Of a stretch of 33,420 nt of DNA, positions 26,440 through 33,420 are shown in pieces; the stretch's first letter is position 1, and each line of letters begins with the position of its first letter. The translations under genes were made by a program, and so were the position numbers. This DNA comes from Ruminococcus sp. (GTDB lineage: Bacteria; Bacillota; Clostridia; Oscillospirales; Ruminococcaceae), in assembly GCA_017543335.1 (NCBI GenBank), contig JAFYGE010000016.1, positions 1 to 33,420 of the forward strand, written 5' to 3'. The notes beneath the pieces are model-generated. The model ran no database searches and had not been told where the DNA came from. It saw nothing but the letters and a program-made list of their open reading frames with translations.

Positions 26440-27774
26440 ATGAAAAAACTGATATGTTTATGTACAGCAGCAGTGCTTGCAGTCAGTGCAGGCTGTGCTA
26501 AGAAGTCAGAAAAAGCATCTTCGCCTCTTATGGGACTTGGCTGGTATGATAAGTCGGATGAAGTCCGTGAAAAGCTCAGCGACAAAAAGCTCGTAAAGGA
26601 ACGAAGTGTCAACATCTACGATGCCGATCAGCTTATGCTGGACTATTCCGGTGTCGAACTTCTCGATATAAACTGCGATCTTTCACTTTGCTTTGTTAGT
26701 GACGGACTTATAGGTCTGAATTACCACGATCTCGATCACGGCAGAAACTATATGGAGTGGAGAAATAAGCTGGAGGATATTTACAGCTCCCCGACAGAGG
26801 AGGGCGGCGGTATAGCAGTATGGTATGATGATCCTCTCGGCAGAGATACGGTCGTTTACCTTTTCAATCTTGAAGAGGGCATACAGGTGTCGTTTTACAC
26901 TACAGCCGCAACTCCGGATAATTCCTATGAGCGTCAGAGGGACTATGTTCCTTCGCCGGAAGTAAGGTCGCCTGTAGTTCCGGTCATATCCGACGGCGAG
27001 ACTTTTATCGAGCCTACAAAAAAAGAAGCTCCGACAGAAGCTCCTGAAAATACGGTGCAGACCGAAGCTGATATTCCTCAGTATGAAACCCAATATGTAC
27101 CTGCTGAGCAAGATGTTCCGCCGGATGATGATGAAGAAACTCCGGAGACAGATGAAAATAATAAACTGATTGATAATGCCGCAGCCGTTACGAGGGTCGT
27201 AACAAAACCCGGAAAGAGTAACGACCGTAAAATTACTGCCACTACTTCTAAACCACGTACTCCAGTCTCTACAACAGCGGCTTTAAATACCGTTACCGCA
27301 GCCAATACCTCGGTAACCTCAACAGCTGTTACTACAACTGTACCATATGTTGACAGGACTAAGGACTTTAAACTCAACGGTCTTGAATTCTACAGTAATC
27401 CGTCAGTAGAGAGAAAGAAAATGTCAGGCTATATAAAGCGTTACGAGTACCGCACAGAGGAAAAGGGTCAGCCGTGGCAGATAATAATGGAGTACGGCAG
27501 CGTGAAATATTGCGGAAAATTCTGCGATATAGTGCTTTGCTTCACGAGCCGTGGACTTGTCGGCATAAATTACTTTGACGATAAGAGCAGCAATTATCAT
27601 TTCTGGGTGAATAAGCTTACCGAGATATATGGTACTCCTTCCGATAGCGAGGGCAGCTATGCTGTATGGGATAATGCTCCGGTCGGTAAGGGAACTGAAA
27701 TTTATGTTTTCGCTATGGAGGACGGTGTCCAAATATCGTTCTTCGCAGACGATACAGGCTCGGAAATGTCATAA
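26440..27774 (+). CDS. Lipoprotein with duplicated domain, last gene of the pilus operon
   Basis: A 444-aa protein with a lipoprotein signal peptide (VSAGC, lipid Cys19). Two homologous domains are separated by a Pro/Glu/Thr-rich linker of about 150 residues. Domain 1 is about 30-158 (LCFVSDGLIGLNY, NKLEDIYSSPTEEGG, AVWYDDPLG, EEGIQVSFY). Domain 2 is about 310-438 (LCFTSRGLVGINY, NKLTEIYGTPSDSEG, AVWDNAPVG, EDGVQISFF). The family is not known to me. An AAAAGGAGG site overlaps the end of the sortase gene, so it is in the operon. It may be a membrane-anchored accessory factor of pilus assembly or a wall-located binding protein (inference). It ends directly at the 27772-27915 palindrome. Confidence 0.85.
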   Translation: MKKLICLCTAAVLAVSAGCAKKSEKASSPLMGLGWYDKSDEVREKLSDKKLVKERSVNIYDADQLMLDYSGVELLDINCDLSLCFVSDGLIGLNYHDLDHGRNYMEWRNKLEDIYSSPTEEGGGIAVWYDDPLGRDTVVYLFNLEEGIQVSFYTTAATPDNSYERQRDYVPSPEVRSPVVPVISDGETFIEPTKKEAPTEAPENTVQTEADIPQYETQYVPAEQDVPPDDDEETPETDENNKLIDNAAAVTRVVTKPGKSNDRKITATTSKPRTPVSTTAALNTVTAANTSVTSTAVTTTVPYVDRTKDFKLNGLEFYSNPSVERKKMSGYIKRYEYRTEEKGQPWQIIMEYGSVKYCGKFCDIVLCFTSRGLVGINYFDDKSSNYHFWVNKLTEIYGTPSDSEGSYAVWDNAPVGKGTEIYVFAMEDGVQISFFADDTGSEMS

Positions 27775-27800
27775 AAACGCACCAGAGCGAATGTGGTGCC
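27773..27800 (-). terminator. Terminator of the GH74 gene
   Basis: Read on the minus strand: GCACCA, 9-nt loop, TGGTGC (27779-27784 with 27794-27799), followed by GTTTTTA. It lies about 110 bases beyond the GH74 stop, at the lipoprotein stop codon, so the two convergent transcripts overlap. Confidence 0.8.
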
Positions 27801-27886
27801 GATATAAAAGTTTTACGTGTATCTATTGAGGGAAACCCTTTTGAAAAAGGGTTCTCCCCGATAAATACGCATAAGCTTCTATATAG

Positions 27887-27914
27887 GCACCGTATTCAGT
27901 CCGGTGCGTTTTTT
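27887..27914 (+). terminator. Terminator of the pilus operon
   Basis: Stem GCACCG / CGGTGC (27887-27892 with 27902-27907) with a 9-nt loop, followed by G and six T (27909-27914). It lies against the GH74 stop codon and mirrors the minus-strand terminator at 27773-27800. Confidence 0.85.
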
Positions 27915-30618
27915 ATTTTGCAGAATCTTTAGGGTCAAGAGAAGCAATGGAGTGGATGAGATACTTCTGGATCTGGAGGGCGTCTTGGTTAGTTAGACCG
28001 CTGCCGTTGTCGTAAACATCAGCGTTGAGAGCACCTTCAGAAGTGATATGATTTTTATCATCGCCGTTCTCGCCGTAAGCATCAGAGTTTGCGATAGCCT
28101 GCATAACGAGAACAGAGTCATTCATTTTTATTTCGCCGCTGCAATTAGCGTCGCCCCATAATCTTTTCTTATCAGGTTCTGTAGTGCCGGTAGGTTTTGT
28201 AGAAGGCTCTGTTCCTTCTGCGGAGAGGTATCCAACAACGATACCGCATCCTACAGTTGACATATAGACCTTGCCGAACTCGTCCATATCGCCTACGAGG
28301 AAGTTACCGTTTCCGGTACCGCCATAGAGGTGGTCGGTGTTGATGCATACCCAGCTCTTACCGCCGTCTGTAGAGCGATAGATGCCCTCAGGGTCAGTAT
28401 CAGCAGGTTTGCCGTAGAAATAGATAGTATTGATTCCGCCCTTCTTCTCAGGAGCACCGTAACCTACAGTCTTACAGTAGCTTACGTTGTCGAGCTTCTT
28501 GGAGGTTACCTTACCGTCCTTGATAACGACATCGTACATACCGTACCAGCCGCCGCCGAGTATAAGGTGACCTTTTTCGAGGTAGCCTATACGACCTGCA
28601 CTGTCGCACTGGTCATACATACATATATCAGTAGAAGTGAAAGTCTTACCGCCGTCAGTGCTGACGCAGAGCTTATACTGAGCATCAGAAGCGTCCGGTT
28701 CGTCCTTAGAATAGAACCATGAGGAGTTATAATATGTAGCATAAGCATATACTGTGTTCGGGTCATCAGGCTCTATGAGGAGCATAGTTGGCTTAGAGCC
28801 GTACTGTGAAGGGATTCCCTGACAAGCAGTCCAAGTCTTGCCCCAGTCGTCGCTGTATGACACAACTCCGTCGTTCTTACCAGTGTTGAAGAGACGGTAA
28901 GTTGACTTGTTTATCTGAGAGATAGCGAGTTTTCCGCCTTTAGTTGAAGGAGAAAATGCAGTCCATGACTTACCTCTGTCAGTAGTGTAGTATCCGCCGC
29001 CGTTGTCACCCTCTGCAAGTCTTGCCCAAACGTCGGTATTCTGAGGGCAAACAGCAATTGCAGAAGTTGAGCCCATATTAGGCTGATACTGAAGACCGAT
29101 CTTATCCATTTTTTCATGTACAAAACCGTCATAATCGCCTATAGCGGAGAGATCGAGACCGTCAGCTGTACTTGCAAAATCAAGAGCAACAACTTCCTCA
29201 ATTCCGTCCGGATGGAAGGTATATGTAGGAACTTTATCGATGTCTGTATCTGTGCTCCAGAGGTTTGTACAGATGAAGACGCCGTTACCGGATGTAATGA
29301 ACATTCTATTATTATCACGAGGGTCGGTAACAACAGTACCGGACCAGTGGATAGCCTTATCTCTTATCCAGTCATATCCGCCGTCTTGCAGATAGTTAGC
29401 AACGAGGTGTCTATTTCCCCAATCTCCAGCCTGTTTTCCGGGAGTGATATTCTCCCATGTTTTACCGCCGTCGAAAGAACGATAATACTGGTCGCCCCAA
29501 GTAGCACCGTGTTCGTCAGTCCATTCCTGCCAGAGCTGATCTTCCCATTTACCGCAGCTTCCTGTGATAAGGTGATCCGGATTTGTAGGGTCAGCCCAGA
29601 TTGAGCCGAGACCGGTGCTGCTTGCAAAGATCTGAGTAACAGTATTTGTCTTAGGAGAATAGCGGTATCCGCCGCCGGAAGCTCCGCCGAAAGCAAGACC
29701 TGCTATATAAGAGATCAGAAGATCGCCGTTGGCATCTTTATTTATACGTGAAGGGTAAACATCTGTAGGAAGGTCTTTGCTGAGGAGTGTGAACTCGTCG
29801 TCCTTAGTGCTTGCAACGTGAACGTTTCCAACGCCTTTTGCAGAAGTAGCAACATAAACTTTTCCATCGAGTATCTGAATTGCAGCAACGCCGTTCTGGT
29901 GGTTATACTCATCGGCAGTTATAGAACGAGCGTAAGTATCTGTCCAAGTAGGCCACTTAGTAGTTTTGCCGAAGAGTCCGAGGGAGTCATAACCGAGAAC
30001 CGGTTCCCAAGTTTCGCCGCCGTCAGTAGATTTGATAAGAGCAGATTTTGACTTATCGTCGCTCATAACGTCGCCGCCGGCATAAATCACCTTCGGGTTA
30101 TCAGGGTCAACAGCGATAGACTCACCGCACTGACGGCCGTCACCGTTACCCATTACCTTAATAAGATTTGTAACGTTTATCTCTTTGAATGTCTTACCGC
30201 CGTCAGTTGTCTTGAAAATAACAGTTTTCTCTGCTGAGAAGTAAGCACATCCGCAGAGGAAGTAAACAGTATTATCGTCAGTAGGGTCGATAGCCATAGC
30301 ATCGACGCTGAGGAGACCTCTGTCAGCTTCGTTGATAAATCCCAGAAGCTGTTCCCAGCTTTCTGTTTCGTAGTTATACTTGTAAGCACCGCCAACGTCG
30401 GTACGTGCATACATTTCTTTTTTACCTGTAACGATACCGGAAACGAAACCGCCGCCGCCTATTCTGAGGGTACCCCAAGTCATGTCAGATGAGATGTCTT
30501 TAACTGCTGCTGAAGCGGTATAATTTTTGCCTATAAAAGAATTTGAGTATGGTGCAATGAAGCCTGCACTCATAGCGACAGCAAAAAGACCCGCCATAGC
30601 CTTTTTGTATAATTTCAT
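27913..30618 (-). CDS. GH74 xyloglucanase with dockerin
   Basis: A 901-aa secreted family 74 glycoside hydrolase that cuts the beta-1,4-glucan backbone of xyloglucan. GGGAGG lies eight bases before the ATG. The signal peptide is residues 1-38 (ending TASAA). The N-terminal propeller start GGGGFVSGIV and the motif YARTDVGGAYKY give the first conserved aspartate, Asp74. SAIGDYDGFVHEKMDK contains the likely second one, Asp495. Several BNR/Asp-box repeats are visible (TTDGGKTFKE, SFDGGKTWEN, TTDRGKSWTAF, STDGGKSWVC). A short Thr/Pro linker (about 800-818) leads to a dockerin (820-895; GDANCSGEIKMNDSVL and NADVYDNGSGLTNQDAL) nearly the same type as that of the 2057 GH9. It is probably assembled in the same complex. 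The gene has its own promoter at 30700-30728. Confidence 0.96.
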   Translation of the reverse strand: MKLYKKAMAGLFAVAMSAGFIAPYSNSFIGKNYTASAAVKDISSDMTWGTLRIGGGGFVSGIVTGKKEMYARTDVGGAYKYNYETESWEQLLGFINEADRGLLSVDAMAIDPTDDNTVYFLCGCAYFSAEKTVIFKTTDGGKTFKEINVTNLIKVMGNGDGRQCGESIAVDPDNPKVIYAGGDVMSDDKSKSALIKSTDGGETWEPVLGYDSLGLFGKTTKWPTWTDTYARSITADEYNHQNGVAAIQILDGKVYVATSAKGVGNVHVASTKDDEFTLLSKDLPTDVYPSRINKDANGDLLISYIAGLAFGGASGGGYRYSPKTNTVTQIFASSTGLGSIWADPTNPDHLITGSCGKWEDQLWQEWTDEHGATWGDQYYRSFDGGKTWENITPGKQAGDWGNRHLVANYLQDGGYDWIRDKAIHWSGTVVTDPRDNNRMFITSGNGVFICTNLWSTDTDIDKVPTYTFHPDGIEEVVALDFASTADGLDLSAIGDYDGFVHEKMDKIGLQYQPNMGSTSAIAVCPQNTDVWARLAEGDNGGGYYTTDRGKSWTAFSPSTKGGKLAISQINKSTYRLFNTGKNDGVVSYSDDWGKTWTACQGIPSQYGSKPTMLLIEPDDPNTVYAYATYYNSSWFYSKDEPDASDAQYKLCVSTDGGKTFTSTDICMYDQCDSAGRIGYLEKGHLILGGGWYGMYDVVIKDGKVTSKKLDNVSYCKTVGYGAPEKKGGINTIYFYGKPADTDPEGIYRSTDGGKSWVCINTDHLYGGTGNGNFLVGDMDEFGKVYMSTVGCGIVVGYLSAEGTEPSTKPTGTTEPDKKRLWGDANCSGEIKMNDSVLVMQAIANSDAYGENGDDKNHITSEGALNADVYDNGSGLTNQDALQIQKYLIHSIASLDPKDSAK

Positions 30619-30699
30619 GTTTTCGTCCTCCCATTTTATATTTTCGTTAAGTCCGCCAGATCGCCCAATTCTGTGGACTTACTATGCTTTTGCACGTTA

Positions 30700-30728
30700 A
30701 TTCTAACATAATTTCAGTACAATGTCAA
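30700..30728 (-). promoter_or_regulatory. Sigma-A promoter of the GH74 gene
   Basis: On the minus strand TTGACA (complement of 30723-30728), 17 bases, TAGAAT (complement of 30700-30705). The leader is about 75 nt and contains a weak 7-bp inverted repeat (30648-30654 with 30675-30681). The rest of the gap up to 30805 is AT-rich without further recognisable sites. Confidence 0.8.
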
Positions 30729-30804
30729 TAGAATTTTCTTTAATTTACAGCCGATATCCGTAAAAAAGCATTATAGTTCATAAAAAACAGCTTACTGCAT
30801 ATAA

Positions 30805-30849
30805 ACAAAAATATCCTGTGCAAAAGATTATTGTGCACAGGATATTTTA
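30805..30849 (-). terminator. Terminator of the small lipoprotein gene
   Basis: A perfect 15-bp stem (30808-30822 with 30834-30848, AAAATATCCTGTGCA and its complement) with an 11-nt loop, followed on the minus strand by TTTTTGTTTATAT. It insulates GH74 from the lipoprotein gene. Confidence 0.9.
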
Positions 30850-30891
30850 TACTATATGAAATTTTGATATAAAATTATACAGAGTTGAAAC

Positions 30892-31518
30892 TCAATCTAT
30901 AGTGGAGAAACGACTCTCAAATTCTTCGTCGGACTCTGTTTTTTCAGTTCCGTACAGTCGGGTTATGACTACTATGTAATCGTCGATGCAGGCTGTGTAA
31001 TAAATCCCGGATGCCAAAAAGCTCTGGTCGTCTATGTAATCTTTTAGTCCTTTCAGCGTTCCTTCATCTTTTACTCCAGTCGCTTTTGTAGTGACTTTGA
31101 GAAATTCTGTGTCTCCGAGAGTTATCTTTTCGCCTTCGCTTAGCTCGAACGAAAAATAATCGTCCGAAGCTGTTTTATCCTTCACCCAGTCCATAGGCTC
31201 GCCGGAATATTTTTCTACATCCACCGTGAAAAGTCCGCCTGCTTCAGCGTGAGCGTTCAAGTCCCTGTTTTCAATGTCATTGTCTATGCCGAGTTCCTCA
31301 AGTTTTTTCCAGCTATCGCTGTTGAGGTCGGCATATATCCATGTGTCACCGCCGTCAAACTTGAAGCCTGCAAGCTCGTTATAGTAGATGCTTCCCTCGA
31401 TTTTTCGCTGTATCGGATCAATGTCTTTTTTCTCGGACGATGATGAGCTTTTCTTCGAGCAGCTAAAAGTGCTGCACAGCAATACTGTGGTCATGATAAA
31501 TAAAATGATACGTTTCAT
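30892..31518 (-). CDS. Lipoprotein of unknown function
   Basis: A 208-aa lipoprotein. The ATG at 31518 has AGGAGG just upstream (spacing about four bases); a TTG further upstream would translate that site. The signal peptide ends STFSC with lipid Cys20, followed by a Ser/Lys spacer. The mature part (about 40-208) is a mixed alpha/beta domain with GFKFDGGDTWIYADLNS, GGLFTVDVEKYSGEP and YYTACIDDYIVVITRLYG. I do not recognise a family. It begins 61 bases after the stop of the GH94 gene with only a terminator between, so it either depends on read-through or has a promoter inside the GH94 3' end. It is not obviously linked to polysaccharide use. Confidence 0.82.
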   Translation of the reverse strand: MKRIILFIMTTVLLCSTFSCSKKSSSSSEKKDIDPIQRKIEGSIYYNELAGFKFDGGDTWIYADLNSDSWKKLEELGIDNDIENRDLNAHAEAGGLFTVDVEKYSGEPMDWVKDKTASDDYFSFELSEGEKITLGDTEFLKVTTKATGVKDEGTLKGLKDYIDDQSFLASGIYYTACIDDYIVVITRLYGTEKTESDEEFESRFSTID

Positions 31519-31535
31519 ACTTCCTCCTGAAAACA

Positions 31536-31567
31536 AAAAGGACAGACTCCGGAAAGCCTGTCCTTTA
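31536..31567 (-). terminator. Terminator of the cellobiose phosphorylase gene
   Basis: On the minus strand AAAGGACAG, a 12-nt loop with CTTTCCGGAG, CTGTCCTTT and then TTG. It lies 13 bases after the GH94 stop and 18 bases before the lipoprotein start. Confidence 0.85.
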
Positions 31568-31579
31568 TTATCAAATAGC

Positions 31580-33420
31580 TTAGCCCATTACAACTTCAAC
31601 TTCGTGAACTCCGCCGTTGTTTACTGGGATAACATTTCCGTCAACAGCCTTGCCGTCAACAGTCATGGACTTAACACCCTTGCAAACGTGGTCTGGGTTC
31701 TTAACAGTGATATTGTATGTAGCACCACGGAACTTACGTGTAGCAGTGAAGCCGTCCCACTCGTGAGGAATGGAAGGATCAACTTTAAGTCCGTCGAATA
31801 CCGGCTGTACACCGAGGATGTACTGGGAAATAGCAACCATATTCCAAGCAGCAGTACCTGTGAGCCATGAGTTCTTACCCTGACCGAAGTTCTTTGCGTC
31901 CTTACCGCCGATCATCTGACCGTATACATAAGGCTCTGTCTTGTGGATATCGGAAGTTTCCTCAGTGAAAGCAGGAGCTATCTTGCTGTAGTACTCGAAT
32001 GCCTTGTCGCCTCTGCCTGCATAAGCCTCAGCACAGATGATCCAAGCATTGTTGTGTGTGAAGATACCAGCGTTCTCCTTGTATCCGCCCGGATATGTGG
32101 AGATCTCACCGTACTGTATATAGTACTTTGTGAATGCAGGGTTATTGAGTACGAGACCGAACTCACAGTTGAGGTATTTATCGATAGAATTGAGAGTCTT
32201 GATATCAGCACCCTGATCCTTACCGATCTCTGACATAACTGCGAAGCCCTGTGGCTCGATGAAGATCTTACCTTCCTCGCACTCCTTAGAGCCCATCTTC
32301 TCGCCGTTAGCGTCATAAGCTCTTATGAACCAGTCGCCGTCGAATGCGGACTTCATAACATTGTCCTTCATCTTGTCGATCTCAGCCTGAGCCTTAGCAG
32401 CTTCATCAGCTTTTCCGAGATGCTCTAAGATACCTACGAAAGCAGGACCTGTGTATGTAAAGAGTGTAGCAACGAAAGCAGACTCAGCTATCTTGGAGTA
32501 ACCGCCCTCTGCTGCGAACTTAGGATTGGTGTATGTCTGGAAGGACTCGCCAGGTGTATCAGAGAAGCAGGAAAGGTTAATACAATCGTTCCAGTCAGCT
32601 CTCATTGCGAGTGGAAGACCGTGAGGTCCGAGATTATTTACGATATGATAGAATGAAACATTGAGATGTTCGAGCATTGTGTGCTTGCCGTTCGGATCGT
32701 CATCGAAAGGAACGTCAGCATCAAGGATGCCCCAGTCGCCTGTCTCCTTGATGTAAGAAGCGACAGAAAGGATCATCCAGAGCGGATCATCAGAGAAGTC
32801 GCCGCCGATATCAGCGTTACCCTTCTTTGTAAGAGGCTGATACTGGTGGTAGCATCCGCCGTCTGAAAGCTGAGTAGAAGCGATGTCGATAAGTCTTTCT
32901 CTTGCACGCTCAGGGATCTGGTGAACGAATCCGAGAATATCCTGGTTAGAGTCACGGAAGCCCATACCTCTGCCGATACCGCTCTCGAAGTAAGAAGCAG
33001 AACGTGAGAGGTTGAAAGTAACCATACACTGATACTGGTTCCAGATGTTTACCATTCTGTTTACCTTGTCATCAGGTGTGTTTACCTTGAAGATAGAAAG
33101 GAGATCATTCCATGTGTTGCGGAGTTCTTCAAGACCTGCTGCAACCTTCTCAGGAGTGTTGTACTTCTCGATCATTGCATAAGCCTTTTCCTTGTTGAGT
33201 ACCCATGCCTCTCTTGTGAGGAGGTTAGCTGGCTTTTCAGCAGCAAACTTCTTGTCCTGAGGATTCTCAGCATAGCCGAGGATGTAGATGAGTGTCTTTG
33301 ACTCGCCAGGAGCAAGAGTTATCTTCTTGTAGTGAGAAGCTACCGGTGACCAACCGTCTGCAAAAGAGTTTGAAGGCTTGTCAGCCTTGACTGTCTCAGG
33401 GTTGTCCCAGCCGTTGTAGA
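31580..33420 (-). CDS. GH94 cellobiose phosphorylase, 5' end beyond the window
   Basis: A cytoplasmic family 94 enzyme that splits cellobiose with phosphate into glucose 1-phosphate and glucose, saving ATP in cellulose users. The frame runs from the stop at 31580-31582 to the window edge (613 codons), so roughly the first 200 residues of an about 810-aa protein are missing. The ATG at 33175 is internal: coding continues upstream ([17 protein letters not shown], then [16 protein letters not shown]). The (alpha/alpha)6 barrel contains [34 protein letters not shown] and the active-site motif [10 protein letters not shown], in which the Asp codon at 32585-32587 is the general acid. The C-terminal beta domain begins near [15 protein letters not shown]. 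Sequence favours cellobiose over cellodextrin or chitobiose phosphorylase, but this was judged by eye. It takes up products of the cellulases in this window. Confidence 0.93.
   Translation of the reverse strand, partial: YNGWDNPETVKADKPSNSFADGWSPVASHYKKITLAPGESKTLIYILGYAENPQDKKFAAEKPANLLTREAWVLNKEKAYAMIEKYNTPEKVAAGLEELRNTWNDLLSIFKVNTPDDKVNRMVNIWNQYQCMVTFNLSRSASYFESGIGRGMGFRDSNQDILGFVHQIPERARERLIDIASTQLSDGGCYHQYQPLTKKGNADIGGDFSDDPLWMILSVASYIKETGDWGILDADVPFDDDPNGKHTMLEHLNVSFYHIVNNLGPHGLPLAMRADWNDCINLSCFSDTPGESFQTYTNPKFAAEGGYSKIAESAFVATLFTYTGPAFVGILEHLGKADEAAKAQAEIDKMKDNVMKSAFDGDWFIRAYDANGEKMGSKECEEGKIFIEPQGFAVMSEIGKDQGADIKTLNSIDKYLNCEFGLVLNNPAFTKYYIQYGEISTYPGGYKENAGIFTHNNAWIICAEAYAGRGDKAFEYYSKIAPAFTEETSDIHKTEPYVYGQMIGGKDAKNFGQGKNSWLTGTAAWNMVAISQYILGVQPVFDGLKVDPSIPHEWDGFTATRKFRGATYNITVKNPDHVCKGVKSMTVDGKAVDGNVIPVNNGGVHEVEVVMG

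Larger units (their letters stand above)
27772..27915. repeat. Stop-to-stop imperfect palindrome between convergent genes
   Basis: The whole gap from the TAA of the lipoprotein gene to the TAA of GH74 is one imperfect inverted repeat of about 144 bp centred near 27843. The arms begin TAAAAACGCACC and end GGTGCGTTTTTTA, remain similar inward (both contain AAT then GGTGCC, ATATA and AAG) and close at AACCCTTT / AAAGGGTT around TGAA. Each arm also folds on itself as a terminator for one strand. It may be a miniature palindromic element or a duplicated terminator. Confidence 0.7.

Noticed and set aside
27830-27858. Central hairpin of the convergent gap as a third terminator
   Set aside because: Neither strand has a T-tract after it; it is better read as the centre of the long palindrome.
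33100-33175. Start of a complete GH94 gene at the ATG at 33175
   Set aside because: The reading frame continues upstream to the window edge with typical GH94 sequence, so this Met is internal.

Overview
The window looks like chromosomal DNA of a cellulolytic Ruminococcus-type Clostridia (R. flavefaciens / R. champanellensis / R. albus neighbourhood). This rests on dockerin-bearing GH9 and GH74 enzymes with Thr-rich linkers, a GH94 cellobiose phosphorylase, AGGAG ribosome binding sites and sigma-A promoters. Genus is an inference; no rRNA or tRNA gene is present to confirm it.

Left block (1-6407, all minus strand): a GH9 cellulase cut by the window edge, a second complete GH9 cellulase with CBM-like domain and dockerin, and a cytoplasmic protein joining a LacI-type sugar-sensing domain to a GGDEF domain. 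Back to back with the last lies a plus-strand gene (6649-8310) for a secreted BspA-type LRR / transglutaminase-like / dockerin protein. Next come an ECF sigma factor and a membrane protein with a Thr-rich stalk and an extracellular domain, probably its anti-sigma partner (8458-10659), then a monocistronic DUF11-like protein (10798-11655).

Centre (12100-27774, plus strand): one long operon for sortase-assembled surface structures. Order: 73-aa coiled-coil protein, signal peptidase I, a ~3015-aa LPETG-anchored adhesin, a major pilin (LPTTG) with pilin motif and E-box, a class C sortase, a small basal or tip pilin (IPQTG), a second sortase of another class, and a lipoprotein with a duplicated domain. 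The operon has one strong promoter (12009-12037). Hairpins without U-tracts lie on both sides of the major pilin and may set the stoichiometry. The giant adhesin contains two CnaB-type domains that appear split at the same loop by inserted Big-like modules; this is the most unusual architecture in the window.

Right block (27913-33420, minus strand): a GH74 xyloglucanase with dockerin, an unknown lipoprotein, and a GH94 cellobiose phosphorylase truncated by the right edge. The 144-bp convergent gap between the pilus operon and GH74 is a stop-to-stop imperfect palindrome carrying one terminator for each direction.

Taken together, the region combines plant-polysaccharide breakdown (cellulose, xyloglucan, intracellular cellobiose phosphorolysis), surface attachment (pilus, giant adhesin, LRR-dockerin protein) and signalling (c-di-GMP-type protein, ECF sigma / membrane sensor). 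That is consistent with a fibre-adhering gut bacterium.
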